A stretch of DNA of 64,000 bases from Gordonia paraffinivorans NBRC 108238 (GCF_000344155.1 NZ_BAOQ01000015.1:1-64000), one strand, 5' to 3'; positions 45,383 through 54,849 are shown, counted from the first letter of the stretch. Notes: generated from the sequence alone by a model not told the origin. Translations and numbers: made by a program.

Positions 45383-46420
45383 TCAGAACAAGGTGAGCGC
45401 GTGCTGCAGTTCGGGAGCGGCCACCGGGCCGAGCCGACCCGAATCCGGATCACCGCCCGCCTGCCGCAGACCACCCGATCCGGCGAGCCCGTGCTTGCGC
45501 ACCAGCGGCTGCATGCGTTCGCGCAACCACGACGAGTACTCGAGGGTGACGTACGCCCCGCGGCCGTACAGCCCCCGATACCGGCGGATCAGCGCGGGAT
45601 GCTCCTCGGCCAGCCACTCGAGGAACCACGGCTTCGTCGACGACCGCAGGTGAAGGGGAAACGCGGTCACCCCCGTCGCGCCGGCCTCGGCGAGCGCGCC
45701 GAGCAGTTCGTCGAGGTGCGCCTTCGAATCGGTCAGGTACGGGATGACAGGTGCGACCATCACATGCGGCGCGAGCCCGGCGTCGGCGAGATCACGAATG
45801 AGCGACAGCCGCGCCCGCGGCGACGGCGTCCCCGGCTCGATCCTCTTCTGCAGATCCGGGTCGACGATGGCCAGCGAGATCCCCACGCTCACCGGGACCT
45901 GCCCCGCGGCCTGCCGCAGCAGGGGCAGGTCACGCCGGATCAGGGTGCCCTTGGTGAGTATCGAGAACGGGGTCCGCGACTCGGCCAGCGCCCCGATCAC
46001 CCCCGGCATGAGCCGGTAGCGACCCTCGGCTCGCTGGTAGGGGTCGGTGTTGGTGCCGAGCGCGACGGTCTCCCGCGTCCACGAGCGACGCCTGAGCTCC
46101 TTGCGCAACACCGCGGCCACGTTGAGCTTCACGACCACCTGCGAGTCGAAGTCCTCACCGGCGTCGAGATCGAGGTATTCGTGCGTGGGACGGGCGAAGC
46201 AGTACCGACACGCATGCGTACACCCTCGAAAGGTGTTGACGGTGAACCGAAACGGGAGATGCGATGCCTCCGGGACACGATTGAGCGCGCTCTTTGCCAG
46301 CACCTCGTGGAACGTGACACCCTCGAAATCCGGGGTCCGCACCGACCGCACGAGGCCGGAGCGGCTCAACCCGGGAAGCGCCCCGTCGTCGACCTCGACC
46401 GCCTGTTCGGACCATCGCAT
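45383..46420 (-). CDS. Radical SAM protein, Rv2578c family (intein-free)
   Basis: A 345-residue radical SAM enzyme. The [4Fe-4S] cluster motif is CTHACRYC within FRGCTHACRYCFARPTHEY; further conserved stretches are VALGTNTDPYQRAEG and ILTKGTLIRRDLPLL. Some relatives carry an intein; none is inserted here. ATG 46420 matches the M. tuberculosis N-terminus (MRW); ATG 46438 is in frame but lies inside the LexA box. Rv2578c belongs to the LexA regulon in M. tuberculosis; its chemistry is undefined, and relatives resemble spore-photoproduct-lyase-like SPL proteins in motif. Confidence 0.88.
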   Translation of the reverse strand: MRWSEQAVEVDDGALPGLSRSGLVRSVRTPDFEGVTFHEVLAKSALNRVPEASHLPFRFTVNTFRGCTHACRYCFARPTHEYLDLDAGEDFDSQVVVKLNVAAVLRKELRRRSWTRETVALGTNTDPYQRAEGRYRLMPGVIGALAESRTPFSILTKGTLIRRDLPLLRQAAGQVPVSVGISLAIVDPDLQKRIEPGTPSPRARLSLIRDLADAGLAPHVMVAPVIPYLTDSKAHLDELLGALAEAGATGVTAFPLHLRSSTKPWFLEWLAEEHPALIRRYRGLYGRGAYVTLEYSSWLRERMQPLVRKHGLAGSGGLRQAGGDPDSGRLGPVAAPELQHALTLF

Positions 46421-46428
46421 GAAACGAG

Positions 46429-46444
46429 TCGAACACATGTGCGA
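46429..46444. promoter_or_regulatory. LexA (SOS) box between the radical SAM gene and a Ser/Thr kinase gene
   Basis: TCGAACACATGTGCGA differs from the SOS consensus at one position (GTGCGA for GTTCGA). It ends 8 bp from the radical SAM start at 46420, with a TTGACA on the minus strand (46451-46456) as possible -35, so the box covers the promoter. The kinase gene starts 55 bp away in the other direction. Confidence 0.85.
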
Positions 46445-46498
46445 GAGAGCTGTCAAGCGCGCTGCCCGCCGGAACGGCCGCGCGGTTATCATCGCCGT

Positions 46499-47785
46499 AT
46501 GCCACCGTCCCCCGGAGCCCACCACACGCCAGGTCCGCAGTACCTGGTGGCCGGCCGATACCGCCTGAAGTCGCGGATCGGCGGCGGCGGGATGGGCACG
46601 GTGTGGCTGGCCAGGGACCAGCTCCTCGACCGCGACGTCGCGGTCAAGCAGGTCGTCTCCACCGAGGGACTCACCGAGGACACCGCCGACAACATCCGCC
46701 GGCGCGCGATGCGCGAGGGTCGCATCGCGGCCAAGCTCTCCCACCGCAACGCGATCGCCATGCACGACGTCGCGCTCGACCGGGGCGAGCCCTGGCTGGT
46801 GATGGAGTACCTGCCGTCGCGCAGCGTCGCCCAGATCCTGCACGCCACAACGACCCTCACCCCCACCGAAGCCGCCCAGATCGGCGCGCAGGTGGCCGAC
46901 GCGATGGTCGAGGCGCACGCCGCCGGCATCGTGCACCGCGACATCAAGCCGGGCAACATCCTCATCGCCGAGGGCGGGCGCAACGCGGGCCTGGTCAAGA
47001 TCACCGACTTCGGCATCTCCCGGGCCAAGGACGACGTGTCGCTCACACAGACCGGCGTGATCACCGGCACACCTGCGTATTTCGCACCCGAGGTAGCCCG
47101 CGGCGCCGAGCCCTCGGAGGCCTCCGACGTCTACTCGCTGGGTGCCACGATCTACACGATGGTCGAGGGTCAACCGCCGTTCGGGGTCGACGACAACTCG
47201 ATCGCGTTGCTGCACAAGGTCGCCAGGGCGCGCATCAACCCGATGAAGAACGCCGGAGAACTCGAGCCGGTCCTGCTGCGACTCCTCGAGCCGAGCCCCA
47301 CCAAGCGGCCCACGATGGCCGAGGCCCGCGACATGCTGGCGTCCGTGGCCGCCGGCACGCGCGGCACTCGCGAGCAGGTGTTGACCGGGCTCATCACGCG
47401 GCCCGGCGCCGGCACCCCGGTGTGGGCGCAGCGCAGCGGCAACCGCTCGTCGACCACCGGCGGTCACCGCCCGGTCGGCGCGGCGACCCTGCTGCCCGAC
47501 TCCCCGGCCGGCGACGCCGACCGCGCCTCGCGCGACATCCCGCAGACGCGCGAGGCGCACGCGCCGACGCTGATGTCGACCCCGCAGCCCTACTCGGTCC
47601 GGCAGCCGTACCCGGCGCCGCAGTATTCGACGCCCCGACCGCCCGCATACCCCGACCAGTCCCAGGGATGGGTGCGCCAGGCACGCGACACCGCCACGTC
47701 GAGCACGGCTCTGGCGGTGTCGATATTCGTGTTCTTCGCGGTGCTGGCCGTGCTGGTGGTGCTGCTGATCGCGCTCTGGCGGTGA
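46499..47785 (+). CDS. Ser/Thr protein kinase with C-terminal membrane helix
   Basis: A 428-residue PknB-like kinase. The catalytic domain spans residues ~20-290: Gly loop GGGGMGTVW, Lys50 in VAVKQ, HRDIKPGN (Asp148), DFG (Asp170), GTPAYFAPE in the activation segment. A Thr/Pro/Tyr-rich juxtamembrane linker and one C-terminal helix (ALAVSIFVFFAVLAVLVVLLIAL) follow, with almost nothing outside, so no PASTA or other sensor. The ATG lies just downstream of TTATCAT, suggesting a leaderless message. Divergent from the radical SAM gene. Confidence 0.92.
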   Translation: MPPSPGAHHTPGPQYLVAGRYRLKSRIGGGGMGTVWLARDQLLDRDVAVKQVVSTEGLTEDTADNIRRRAMREGRIAAKLSHRNAIAMHDVALDRGEPWLVMEYLPSRSVAQILHATTTLTPTEAAQIGAQVADAMVEAHAAGIVHRDIKPGNILIAEGGRNAGLVKITDFGISRAKDDVSLTQTGVITGTPAYFAPEVARGAEPSEASDVYSLGATIYTMVEGQPPFGVDDNSIALLHKVARARINPMKNAGELEPVLLRLLEPSPTKRPTMAEARDMLASVAAGTRGTREQVLTGLITRPGAGTPVWAQRSGNRSSTTGGHRPVGAATLLPDSPAGDADRASRDIPQTREAHAPTLMSTPQPYSVRQPYPAPQYSTPRPPAYPDQSQGWVRQARDTATSSTALAVSIFVFFAVLAVLVVLLIALWR

Positions 47786-47807
47786 TCCCGGGGTGAGGTC
47801 GCCCCGG
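47786..47807. terminator. Possible bidirectional terminator between kinase and response regulator
   Basis: CCCGGGG (47786-47792) and CCCCGGG (47801-47807) form a 7-bp stem with an 8-nt loop immediately after the kinase stop, in the 75-bp gap between two convergent genes. Confidence 0.45.
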
Positions 47808-47860
47808 GGTCTCACACCAGGGACGAGCGCATTGCGCGCCGACTGCCCTCGGCAGTGGCG

Positions 47861-48586
47861 TCAGCCGATGTGACGCGTTGCGGCCCAACGTGTCAGCGCG
47901 TTGCGGTTGGACTGCTGGGTCTTGCGCAACACGTTGGAGGCGTGGGTCTCGACGGTCTTGATCGAGATGAACAGCTCCTCGGCGATCTCGCGGTAGGTGT
48001 ACCCACGGGCGAGCAACCGCAGGACCTCGAGTTCGCGTCGTGTCAGCGAGTCGAGTTCGGGGTCGAGCGGCGGCTCGGGTGCCGTCGACTTGCCGGTGAA
48101 CGAATCGAGCACGAACCCTGCCAGGCGCGGGCTGAACACCGCATCGCCCTCGGCGACACGACGGACCGCGTCGGCCAGTTCCGAGCCGTCGATGGTCTTG
48201 GTGACGTAGCCGCGGGCGCCGGCACGGATCGTCGCGATGACGTCCTCGGCGGCGTCGGACACGCTGAGCGCCAGGAAGACCGGGGTTCTCTCGGAGTCGG
48301 GTCCCACGCGGTCGAGGACCCCGCGCAGCACCGCCACGCCGCCGCCGGCGGGCATGTGGACGTCGAGCAGCACCACGTCCGGACGTGCGGCGACGATGCC
48401 GTCGATCGCCTCGCCGACCGTGCCGGCCTCGCCGATCACGCGCAGCCCGGCCTCGTCGGCGAGTTCGGCGCGCACGCCGGAACGGAACACGGCGTGGTCG
48501 TCGACGAGGAACACCGTGTACATCGGCGGCGCGTCGGCCTCGGCGTCCGTGTGCGACGTGCTCGTGGGGAACTGTTCTCCGGTCAT
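47861..48586 (-). CDS. LuxR/NarL-family response regulator
   Basis: A 241-residue regulator: receiver domain with phospho-acceptor Asp in VVLLDVHMP and acidic pocket FLVDDH, then a LuxR-type HTH (LTRRELEVLRLLARGYTYREIAEELFISIKTVETHASNVLRK region). ATG 48586 overlaps the kinase stop (ATGA), so it pairs with the PspC-type histidine kinase. The first 21 residues before YTVFLVDD may be a flexible tail, or the true start may be the inner ATG before YTVFLV. Confidence 0.93.
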   Translation of the reverse strand: MTGEQFPTSTSHTDAEADAPPMYTVFLVDDHAVFRSGVRAELADEAGLRVIGEAGTVGEAIDGIVAARPDVVLLDVHMPAGGGVAVLRGVLDRVGPDSERTPVFLALSVSDAAEDVIATIRAGARGYVTKTIDGSELADAVRRVAEGDAVFSPRLAGFVLDSFTGKSTAPEPPLDPELDSLTRRELEVLRLLARGYTYREIAEELFISIKTVETHASNVLRKTQQSNRNALTRWAATRHIG

Positions 48587-49911
48587 CTCACCTTCCGGTT
48601 GTCCGCTGGTTGTCGATCCGCCTGCGACTGCTCGGCCGTCCCCGGCCCGTCCTCGCCGGTCCCGGCAGGGACATCCGCGGCACGGGCACCCTCGGCGGGG
48701 GTCTCGTAGGCACTGCTCTCCTCGACCGGGACGCCGTCGCCGCGCGGCATCGTGAGCGCGACATTCGTCCCGCGGCCGGGGGTCGAGGTGATCCGCGACC
48801 GCCCGCCGACGCGTTCCATGCGTGCACGGATCGACTTGTCGATGCCCTTGCGGTCCTCGTCGACCAGCTCGGGGTCGAAGCCCTTCCCGCGGTCGCGCAC
48901 GTAGACCTCGACCTGCTCGTCGGTGACCTCGCAGTAGACGTCGACACTGCGCTCGCCGGAATGCTTGGCGGCGTTCACGAGCGCCTCGCGCGTCGCACCC
49001 GCGAGCGCGGACCAGCGTTTCGCGTCGCGGGCGTCGCTGGGCCTCAGGTCGCCGACGGTGATGACCTCGACCTCGATGCCGTAGGCGTCCTCGACCTCGG
49101 CGCCCACGCTGCGGATCGCGGCGGCGAGCGAGCCACGCTGCTGCGCCGGGTCACCGAACAGCCAGGCGCGCAACTCGCGCTCCTGGCTGCGGGCGAGCCG
49201 GGCCACCTCCTCGGGCCGATGCGCCTTCTTCTGGATCAGCGCGAGCGTCTGCAGCACCGAATCATGAAGGTGCGAGGCGATCTCCTCGCGTTCGGCGTTG
49301 CGAATCCGGGCCGCCCGCTCCTCGTTGAGGGTGCGCCACATGCGCATCCACAGCGGAACGGTCAGCAGGACGACGCCGATCAGCGTCGCCACCACCGCCA
49401 GGATCGTCGTGTTGAGCCCGCCGAAGCTGCGGTCGCCGGCGACGACGATCACCACCAGTCCGCCGACGACGAGCACGACGCCGCCCACCAGCCGCGTCCA
49501 CGTCAGCAGCGGCGTGCGCGGGGTCCGGTGGGAACTGTCGAACTCGCGCCAGACCAGGCTCGCGCCGATGGCGACGAACACGAACGGGACCAGGTATTCC
49601 GCCGGCGTCCCCGACGCGGCGAAACCGACCACCGACATCGCCACCAGGCCCAGCACCGCCAGGCCGAGCGACTGGCGACGCTCCCCCGGCGCAGGCGGTT
49701 CGGTGTCCTTTCCGGGCGGGCAGAAGAACCACAGCAGACCGTAGGCCGCCACGCCCGCGCCGGCGAGCGCCGCGAGGACGACGAAGACGATCCGGACCCG
49801 GAAGACGTCGACTCCCAGATGGTCGGCTATACCGCCCGCCACACCGGCGATCACGCGGCCGCCGTCCCTGCGCACCAGTCGCGGGACAGGCTCCACCTCC
49901 GTTCGAGTCAC
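48583..49911 (-). CDS. Sensor histidine kinase with N-terminal PspC domain
   Basis: A 442-residue membrane kinase. Residues 1-65 are a PspC domain (GGRVIAGVAGGIADHLGVDVFRVRIVFV), followed by further membrane helices, then a HisKA_3 box (EREEIASHLHDSVLQTLALIQ, phospho-His in HLHDS) and a HATPase domain (REALVNAAKHSG N-box, VRDRGKGFD G-box). GTG 49911 start. The C-terminal ~60 residues are disordered. The layout is that of LiaS/MacS-type envelope-stress sensors. Confidence 0.9.
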   Translation of the reverse strand: MTRTEVEPVPRLVRRDGGRVIAGVAGGIADHLGVDVFRVRIVFVVLAALAGAGVAAYGLLWFFCPPGKDTEPPAPGERRQSLGLAVLGLVAMSVVGFAASGTPAEYLVPFVFVAIGASLVWREFDSSHRTPRTPLLTWTRLVGGVVLVVGGLVVIVVAGDRSFGGLNTTILAVVATLIGVVLLTVPLWMRMWRTLNEERAARIRNAEREEIASHLHDSVLQTLALIQKKAHRPEEVARLARSQERELRAWLFGDPAQQRGSLAAAIRSVGAEVEDAYGIEVEVITVGDLRPSDARDAKRWSALAGATREALVNAAKHSGERSVDVYCEVTDEQVEVYVRDRGKGFDPELVDEDRKGIDKSIRARMERVGGRSRITSTPGRGTNVALTMPRGDGVPVEESSAYETPAEGARAADVPAGTGEDGPGTAEQSQADRQPADNRKVR

Positions 49912-50064
49912 ACCTCGATGTTCCCATGTTCGTCAGAGCGCGGCATCGGGGTTCACCCCCGATTCCCCGCCGCGGCCCTCAGGGTCGCCGGCCTGCCCCC
50001 GACCCCGGATCGGTGCAAAATCAGGGATTCTCCCCGATGTGCCCGGGGTGTGGGAGAGAGCACG

Positions 50065-51588
50065 ATGACCGGCATGGACACCAAGGAGTTCCAGAGTCAG
50101 CTCACACAGATGTGGGCAACCCGCCCCGTCCGGCCGGAGAACCGCACCGTCGCCGGCGTGTGCAGCGGCATCGCCGCCCGTTACCGCGTCGATCCCACCC
50201 TCGTGAAGGTCGCGTTCGTGGTGTCCGCGCTCTTCGGCGGCAGCGGTCTGATCCTCTACCTCGCGGGCTGGGTCGCCTTCCCCAGCGCCAACCGCGCCCG
50301 CAACCAGGCCCTGCGCGAGCCGGCGTCGACCGGGCGGCAGGACGGGGGCCGCGGTCGCGGGCTCCACAATCCGCAGGTCCTTTTGCTCATCGTGCTCGCG
50401 ATCGTCGTGATCACCTCGATCGGCCCCAACCGCACGTGGGGCTCGGGCGGGATAGTCGGCGCGATCCTGATGCTCGGCGGGTGGTTCCTGCTGTACCAGC
50501 GCACGCCCCGGCCGCCGGCCGGCACCAGCATCGACACGGTGACCGCCCTCGCCGACGTCGTGGTCCCGCCGCCGACGGCGGGCCAGTTCGAACGCTGGGT
50601 GCCGCGCGCCATGAGCGGCACGGCCGCCGTCAGCCCCGCCTCGACGGGTGCGGGTTCGCCCACCGTCGACATGCGGAAGGTCCCCACGGCGTCGGACACC
50701 GGCACGCCGAACACCGGTTCATCACCCGAGACCCCCTCTGACACAGCCACTTCGAAGGAGAACGGCGTGACGGACAACCCGACGAGCAGGATCGATCTGC
50801 ACAAGAGCACGGCCGACGCCCCCGGTACGTCGACGACCGGCATCTCGACCGCCGACCGCTGGACGCCGCCGGCGACACCGACCCCGGCCTACGACGAGAT
50901 CGACGCCAAGCCGCCGTCGTGGGACCCGCTGGGCGCCGCTCCGTTCGCATGGGATCTCCCCGAGCCCTCATCCCCGGAACCGCCGCCCGTGCCGACCCGG
51001 CGCCGCCGGTCACCGCTCACGCTGGTGGTGCTCGGTCTCGCGGTGATCGTCGGCGCCATCGGCGCCGCCCTCAACCAGAGCGGAGTCGACTGGTTCACCG
51101 TCCCGCGCATCCTGTCGATGTGCCTCGCCGTGGTCGGCGTCGGTCTGGTCGTCGCCTCGCTGATGCGCCGCCGCACCGGTGAACACAGCACCGGGCTGGT
51201 GCCGGTCGCCATCCTGCTGGGCATCGCGACGATCGTCACCACGGCCGCGAGCGGGATCGCCGTCCCCGAGGGCGGGGTCGGCGACCGCACGTGGAAGCCG
51301 TTGACGGAGAACGACATCCAATCCGAGTACCGGCTCGGGGTCGGGGAGATGACGCTGGACCTGCGGGAGGTCGATCTCACCTCGGACCGGCGCGTGGAGC
51401 TGCGCAACGGCATGGGCGTGATCGAGGTGCTCGTCGGAGACGACATGAACGTCCGCGCCAGCTGCAACACGGGGATCGGCAACATCACCTGCCCGAGCGG
51501 TCTCGACGGCGGACGTGACGGCACCGACGGCCCGGTCCTGGAGATCGACGCACACACCGGAATGGGAGAGGTCAAGGTCCTGCGATGA
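50065..51588 (+). CDS. PspC-domain membrane protein with LiaF-like C-terminus
   Basis: A 507-residue protein from ATG 50065, with GGAGAG upstream (ATG 50074 possible). The N-terminal PspC domain RPENRTVAGVCSGIAARYRVDPTLVKVAFV is followed by helices, a ~180-residue Pro/Ser/Thr-rich disordered linker, more membrane helices, and a C-terminal domain (YRLGVGEMTLDLREVDL...NGMGVIEVLVGDDMNV...HTGMGEVKVL) of the LiaF/DUF2154 beta-helical type. LiaF proteins inhibit LiaS kinases. Divergent from the PspC kinase, 153 bp apart, so the three form a LiaFSR-like unit. Confidence 0.85.
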   Translation: MTGMDTKEFQSQLTQMWATRPVRPENRTVAGVCSGIAARYRVDPTLVKVAFVVSALFGGSGLILYLAGWVAFPSANRARNQALREPASTGRQDGGRGRGLHNPQVLLLIVLAIVVITSIGPNRTWGSGGIVGAILMLGGWFLLYQRTPRPPAGTSIDTVTALADVVVPPPTAGQFERWVPRAMSGTAAVSPASTGAGSPTVDMRKVPTASDTGTPNTGSSPETPSDTATSKENGVTDNPTSRIDLHKSTADAPGTSTTGISTADRWTPPATPTPAYDEIDAKPPSWDPLGAAPFAWDLPEPSSPEPPPVPTRRRRSPLTLVVLGLAVIVGAIGAALNQSGVDWFTVPRILSMCLAVVGVGLVVASLMRRRTGEHSTGLVPVAILLGIATIVTTAASGIAVPEGGVGDRTWKPLTENDIQSEYRLGVGEMTLDLREVDLTSDRRVELRNGMGVIEVLVGDDMNVRASCNTGIGNITCPSGLDGGRDGTDGPVLEIDAHTGMGEVKVLR

Positions 51589-51803
51589 ACGACGGCACCC
51601 ACGACGAGACCATGAACCGCGAATCCACCCACCGCGCACCGGGCCTGGGAATCCTCGGAGTCATCGCGCTCGCGGTGGCCGCTTGGGGCCTCGCGGGCGG
51701 CCCGTCACTCCCCGACGCCGCCGACCTCGGCTGGATCGCCGTCGGCGTCGGCGTCCTGATCGGCCTGGTCCTCATCGTCTCCGGGGCACGGGCGCGCTGC
51801 TGA
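51585..51803 (+). CDS. Small two-helix membrane protein
   Basis: A 72-residue protein with two hydrophobic helices (LGILGVIALAVAAWGLAGG and LGWIAVGVGVLIGLVLIVSGA) after a 20-residue polar N-terminus. ATG 51585 overlaps the stop of the PspC/LiaF-like gene (ATGA), so they are co-translated; ATG 51612 is an in-frame alternative. No family recognised; possibly an accessory subunit of the envelope-stress module. Confidence 0.75.
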   Translation: MNDGTHDETMNRESTHRAPGLGILGVIALAVAAWGLAGGPSLPDAADLGWIAVGVGVLIGLVLIVSGARARC

Positions 51804-51838
51804 TCGAGGCTCCCGACGACTCGGCGAGGGGAAACGGA

Positions 51839-51880
51839 AAAGCGTCAGGGCCGGCGAGATCTCGCCGGCCCTGACGCTTT
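51839..51880. terminator. 42-bp perfect palindrome, bidirectional terminator
   Basis: Bases 51839-51859 are exactly complementary to 51860-51880, giving a 21-bp arm (ends AAAGCG/CGCTTT) with no spacer. It lies between convergent operons, 36 bp after the small membrane protein and 17 bp before the end of guaA, flanked by A-rich and T-rich ends on both sides. Confidence 0.9.
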
Positions 51881-51896
51881 CGTCATGCGGAGCGCG

Positions 51897-53489
51897 TCAC
51901 TCCCACTCGATGGTGCCCGGCGGCTTGCTCGTCACGTCGAGAACGACTCGGTTGACGTCGGGGACCTCGTTGGTGATGCGCGTGGAGATGGTCTCGAGCA
52001 CCTCGTAGGGCACCCGGGTCCAGTCCGCGGTCATGGCGTCCTCGCTGGAGACCGGGCGCAACACAATCGGGTGGCCGTAGGTGCGGCCGTCGCCCTGCAC
52101 GCCCACGCTGCGGACGTCGGCGAGCAGCACCACGGGGCACTGCCAGATCTGGCTGTCGAGACCGGCCGCGGTGAGCTCCTCGCGGGCGATGAGGTCGGCC
52201 TTGCGGAGCGTCTCCAGACGGTCCGCGGTCACCTCGCCGACGATGCGGATCGCCAGGCCCGGCCCCGGGAACGGCTGGCGGGCGACGATCTCCTCGGGCA
52301 GGCCGAGCTCGCGGCCCACCGCGCGGACCTCGTCCTTGAACAGCAGGCGCAGCGGCTCGACGAGCGTGAACTCGAGGTCCTCGGGCAGTCCGCCGACGTT
52401 GTGGTGGCTCTTGATGTTCGCGGTGCCGCTGCCGCCGCCGGACTCCACCACGTCCGGGTACAGCGTGCCCTGGACGAGGAACTCGACCTTCTCGCCGGCC
52501 TCGGCCTCTTCGCCGAGCACCTCGCTCACCGCACCCTCGAAGGCGCGGATGAACTCGCGGCCGATGATCTTGCGCTTGGCCTCGGGGTCGGTGACGCCCG
52601 ACAGCTCGCGCAGGAAGGTCTCCTCGGCGTCGACGGTGACGAGCTTGGCGCCGGTCGCGTTGACGAAGTCGTGCTGGACCTGTTCGCGCTCACCGGCCCG
52701 CAGCAGGCCGTGGTCGACGAAGACACAGGTCAGCCGGTCGCCGATGGCCCGCTGGACCAGTGCGGCCGCCACCGCGGAGTCGACACCGCCGGACAGGCCG
52801 CAGATGGCCCGCCCGTCGCCGATCTGGTCGGCGACGGCGTCGATGAGCGCGTCGGCGATGTTGGCGGCGGTCCAGGTGGCCTCCAGGCCCGCGACCTCGT
52901 AGAGGAAGCGCGTGAGGACCTGCTGGCCGTGCGGGGTGTGCAGCACCTCGGGGTGGTACTGGACTCCGGCCATCCGGCGCTCGAGGTTCTCGAAGGCCGC
53001 GACCGGCGCCCCCGGCGTCGAACCGGTGACGGTGAAGCCTTCCGGGGGACGCTGCACGGCGTCGTTGTGGCTCATCCAGACCGGCTGGGTGTCGGAGAGA
53101 CCCTGGTGCAGGATGCCCTCGCCGTTGAGGCTCAGTGTGGTCCGGCCGAACTCCCGGCCGCCGGTGTTGGCGACCTCGCCGCCGAGCTTGGCGGCCATCG
53201 CCTGGAAGCCGTAGCAGATGCCGAACACGGGGACGTCGAGGTCGAGGAGTTCCGCGTCGAGGCCGGGCGCGTCCTCGGCGTACACCGACGCCGGTCCGCC
53301 CGAGAGGATGATCGCGACCGGATTCTTCGCCTTGATCTCCTCGATCGGGGCGTCGTGCGGGACCACCTCGGAGTAGATCCGGGCCTCACGTACTCTCCGG
53401 GCGATCAGCTGCGCGTACTGCGCTCCGAAGTCGACGACGAGGACGGGACGGGGGCCCTCGAGGAAATCCTCTGCTGAAGAATCTGTCAC
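51897..53489 (-). CDS. guaA: GMP synthase (glutamine-hydrolysing)
   Basis: A 530-residue enzyme that converts XMP to GMP. The N-terminal class I amidotransferase has nucleophile Cys92 in FGICYGFQ and QYHPEV; the ATP-pyrophosphatase domain has the P-loop [10 protein letters not shown]; the C-terminal dimer domain ends TIEWE. Start GTG 53489; the long upstream frame is antisense to bioY. Divergent from bioYMN. Confidence 0.97.
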   Translation of the reverse strand: MTDSSAEDFLEGPRPVLVVDFGAQYAQLIARRVREARIYSEVVPHDAPIEEIKAKNPVAIILSGGPASVYAEDAPGLDAELLDLDVPVFGICYGFQAMAAKLGGEVANTGGREFGRTTLSLNGEGILHQGLSDTQPVWMSHNDAVQRPPEGFTVTGSTPGAPVAAFENLERRMAGVQYHPEVLHTPHGQQVLTRFLYEVAGLEATWTAANIADALIDAVADQIGDGRAICGLSGGVDSAVAAALVQRAIGDRLTCVFVDHGLLRAGEREQVQHDFVNATGAKLVTVDAEETFLRELSGVTDPEAKRKIIGREFIRAFEGAVSEVLGEEAEAGEKVEFLVQGTLYPDVVESGGGSGTANIKSHHNVGGLPEDLEFTLVEPLRLLFKDEVRAVGRELGLPEEIVARQPFPGPGLAIRIVGEVTADRLETLRKADLIAREELTAAGLDSQIWQCPVVLLADVRSVGVQGDGRTYGHPIVLRPVSSEDAMTADWTRVPYEVLETISTRITNEVPDVNRVVLDVTSKPPGTIEWE

Positions 53490-53537
53490 CCGGTCGAGTC
53501 TAACGGGCGCCACGACGTGAAATACTTCGACACCGAC

Positions 53538-54155
53538 ATGACTGAATCCGCCAGCACCCCCGCCCGGTCGTCGGCGATCGCCGACCTCGCCCAGGTCGCC
53601 GTCTTCGCCGCCCTGATCGCCGCCCTGGGCCTGCCCGGGACCATCAACATCGGCACCAGCGGCGTGCCGATCACCTTCCAGACGCTCGGCGTGATGCTGG
53701 CCGGCGCGATCCTCGGACCGCGCAAGGGCACCCTCGCGGTGGTGCTGTTCATGGTTCTCGCGATCGCCGGCCTGCCGATCCTCTCCGGCGGCCGCAACGG
53801 ACTGACCGCGCTCTCCTCTCCCACCGCCGGATACTTCGTCGGCTTCCTGCCCGCCGTCATCGTGATCGGCGTGCTCACCGCGCTGATGCTCGGCGTCGGC
53901 CCCCGGCCCCGCTACCACGTGCTGTGGGGCATCGCGATCAACGCCGTGGGCGGCATGGCGGTGATCTACCTGTGCGGTGTCATCGGCCTGGTCATCCGCA
54001 CCGACCTGACCGTCTGGGCGGCGATCACCTCCAACGGCCCGTTCATCATCGGCGACGTCATCAAGGTCGTGGTGGCCGCGCTCGTCGCCGCGCAGGTCCA
54101 TCGCGGACGGCCCGGACTCATCGAGCCGTGGCGTCTGCAACGCGCCCGCGGCTGA
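53538..54155 (+). CDS. bioY: Biotin transporter substrate-binding protein BioY
   Basis: A 205-residue S-component with about six membrane helices; conserved stretches are [22 protein letters not shown] and [18 protein letters not shown]. With BioM and BioN it forms the ECF biotin transporter. The ATG at 53538 has no Shine-Dalgarno and probably heads a leaderless message; GTG 53517 is in frame. Confidence 0.93.
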   Translation: MTESASTPARSSAIADLAQVAVFAALIAALGLPGTINIGTSGVPITFQTLGVMLAGAILGPRKGTLAVVLFMVLAIAGLPILSGGRNGLTALSSPTAGYFVGFLPAVIVIGVLTALMLGVGPRPRYHVLWGIAINAVGGMAVIYLCGVIGLVIRTDLTVWAAITSNGPFIIGDVIKVVVAALVAAQVHRGRPGLIEPWRLQRARG

Positions 54156-54174
54156 TCGCGCCCGGTCCGCGCCG

Positions 54175-54849
54175 ATGATCGAGTTCCGCAACGTCTCGCA
54201 CTCCTACGACGATCGCGTCGTGCTGCGTGACGTCTCGTTGTCTCTCGCCGAGCGCCGCATCGGCATCGTCGGGGCCAACGGCAGCGGCAAGTCGACGCTG
54301 GCACGGATGATCAACGCGCTCGTGGTGCCCGAGTCGGGCACGGTCGTCGTCGACGGGATCGACGTGGCCCGACACAAGCGCGAGGTCCGGCGACGCGTCG
54401 GGTTCATCTTCTCCGACCCCGACCGGCAGATCATCATGCCGACGGTCATCGAGGACATCGAGCTGTCGTTGCGCCGCACCGACCTCGGCAAGAAGGAGCG
54501 TGCCGCCCGCGCCCGCGAGGTGCTGGCCCGCTTCGGACTCGATGAGCACGCCGACCATCCCGCGCAGCGTTTGTCGGGCGGTCAGAAGCAGTTGCTGGCG
54601 CTCGCGTCGATCTTCGTGACCGACCCGTCGATCATCGTCGCCGACGAGCCGACGACGCTGCTGGACCTGCGCAACACCCGGATGCTGACCGACGTCTTCG
54701 CGACGCTCGACGAGCAGCTGATCGTCGTCAGCCACGATCTCGACATCCTCGACGACTTCGACCGCGTCCTCGTGATCGACGACGGACGCGTGGTCGCCGA
54801 CGACGCACCGGCCCCGGCGCTCCGCTTCTACCGGGAGCTGATGTCGTGA
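54175..54849 (+). CDS. bioM: ECF transporter ATPase, biotin type
   Basis: A 224-residue ABC ATPase: Walker [10 protein letters not shown], signature [11 protein letters not shown], Walker [10 protein letters not shown], switch His in VVSHDLD. It begins 19 bp after bioY and its stop overlaps the bioN start (GTGA), so the set is an operon of one ECF transporter. Confidence 0.93.
   Translation: MIEFRNVSHSYDDRVVLRDVSLSLAERRIGIVGANGSGKSTLARMINALVVPESGTVVVDGIDVARHKREVRRRVGFIFSDPDRQIIMPTVIEDIELSLRRTDLGKKERAARAREVLARFGLDEHADHPAQRLSGGQKQLLALASIFVTDPSIIVADEPTTLLDLRNTRMLTDVFATLDEQLIVVSHDLDILDDFDRVLVIDDGRVVADDAPAPALRFYRELMS

Noticed and set aside
45383..47815. 810-codon minus-strand frame that would fuse the radical SAM gene to an extra N-terminal domain
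   Set aside because: The upstream part is the antisense of the Ser/Thr kinase gene and crosses the LexA box; no intein or domain motif is present.
49926..50741. Alternative plus-strand frame over the PspC/LiaF-like gene
   Set aside because: Arg/Pro-rich out-of-frame product; the PspC motif is in the 50065 frame.
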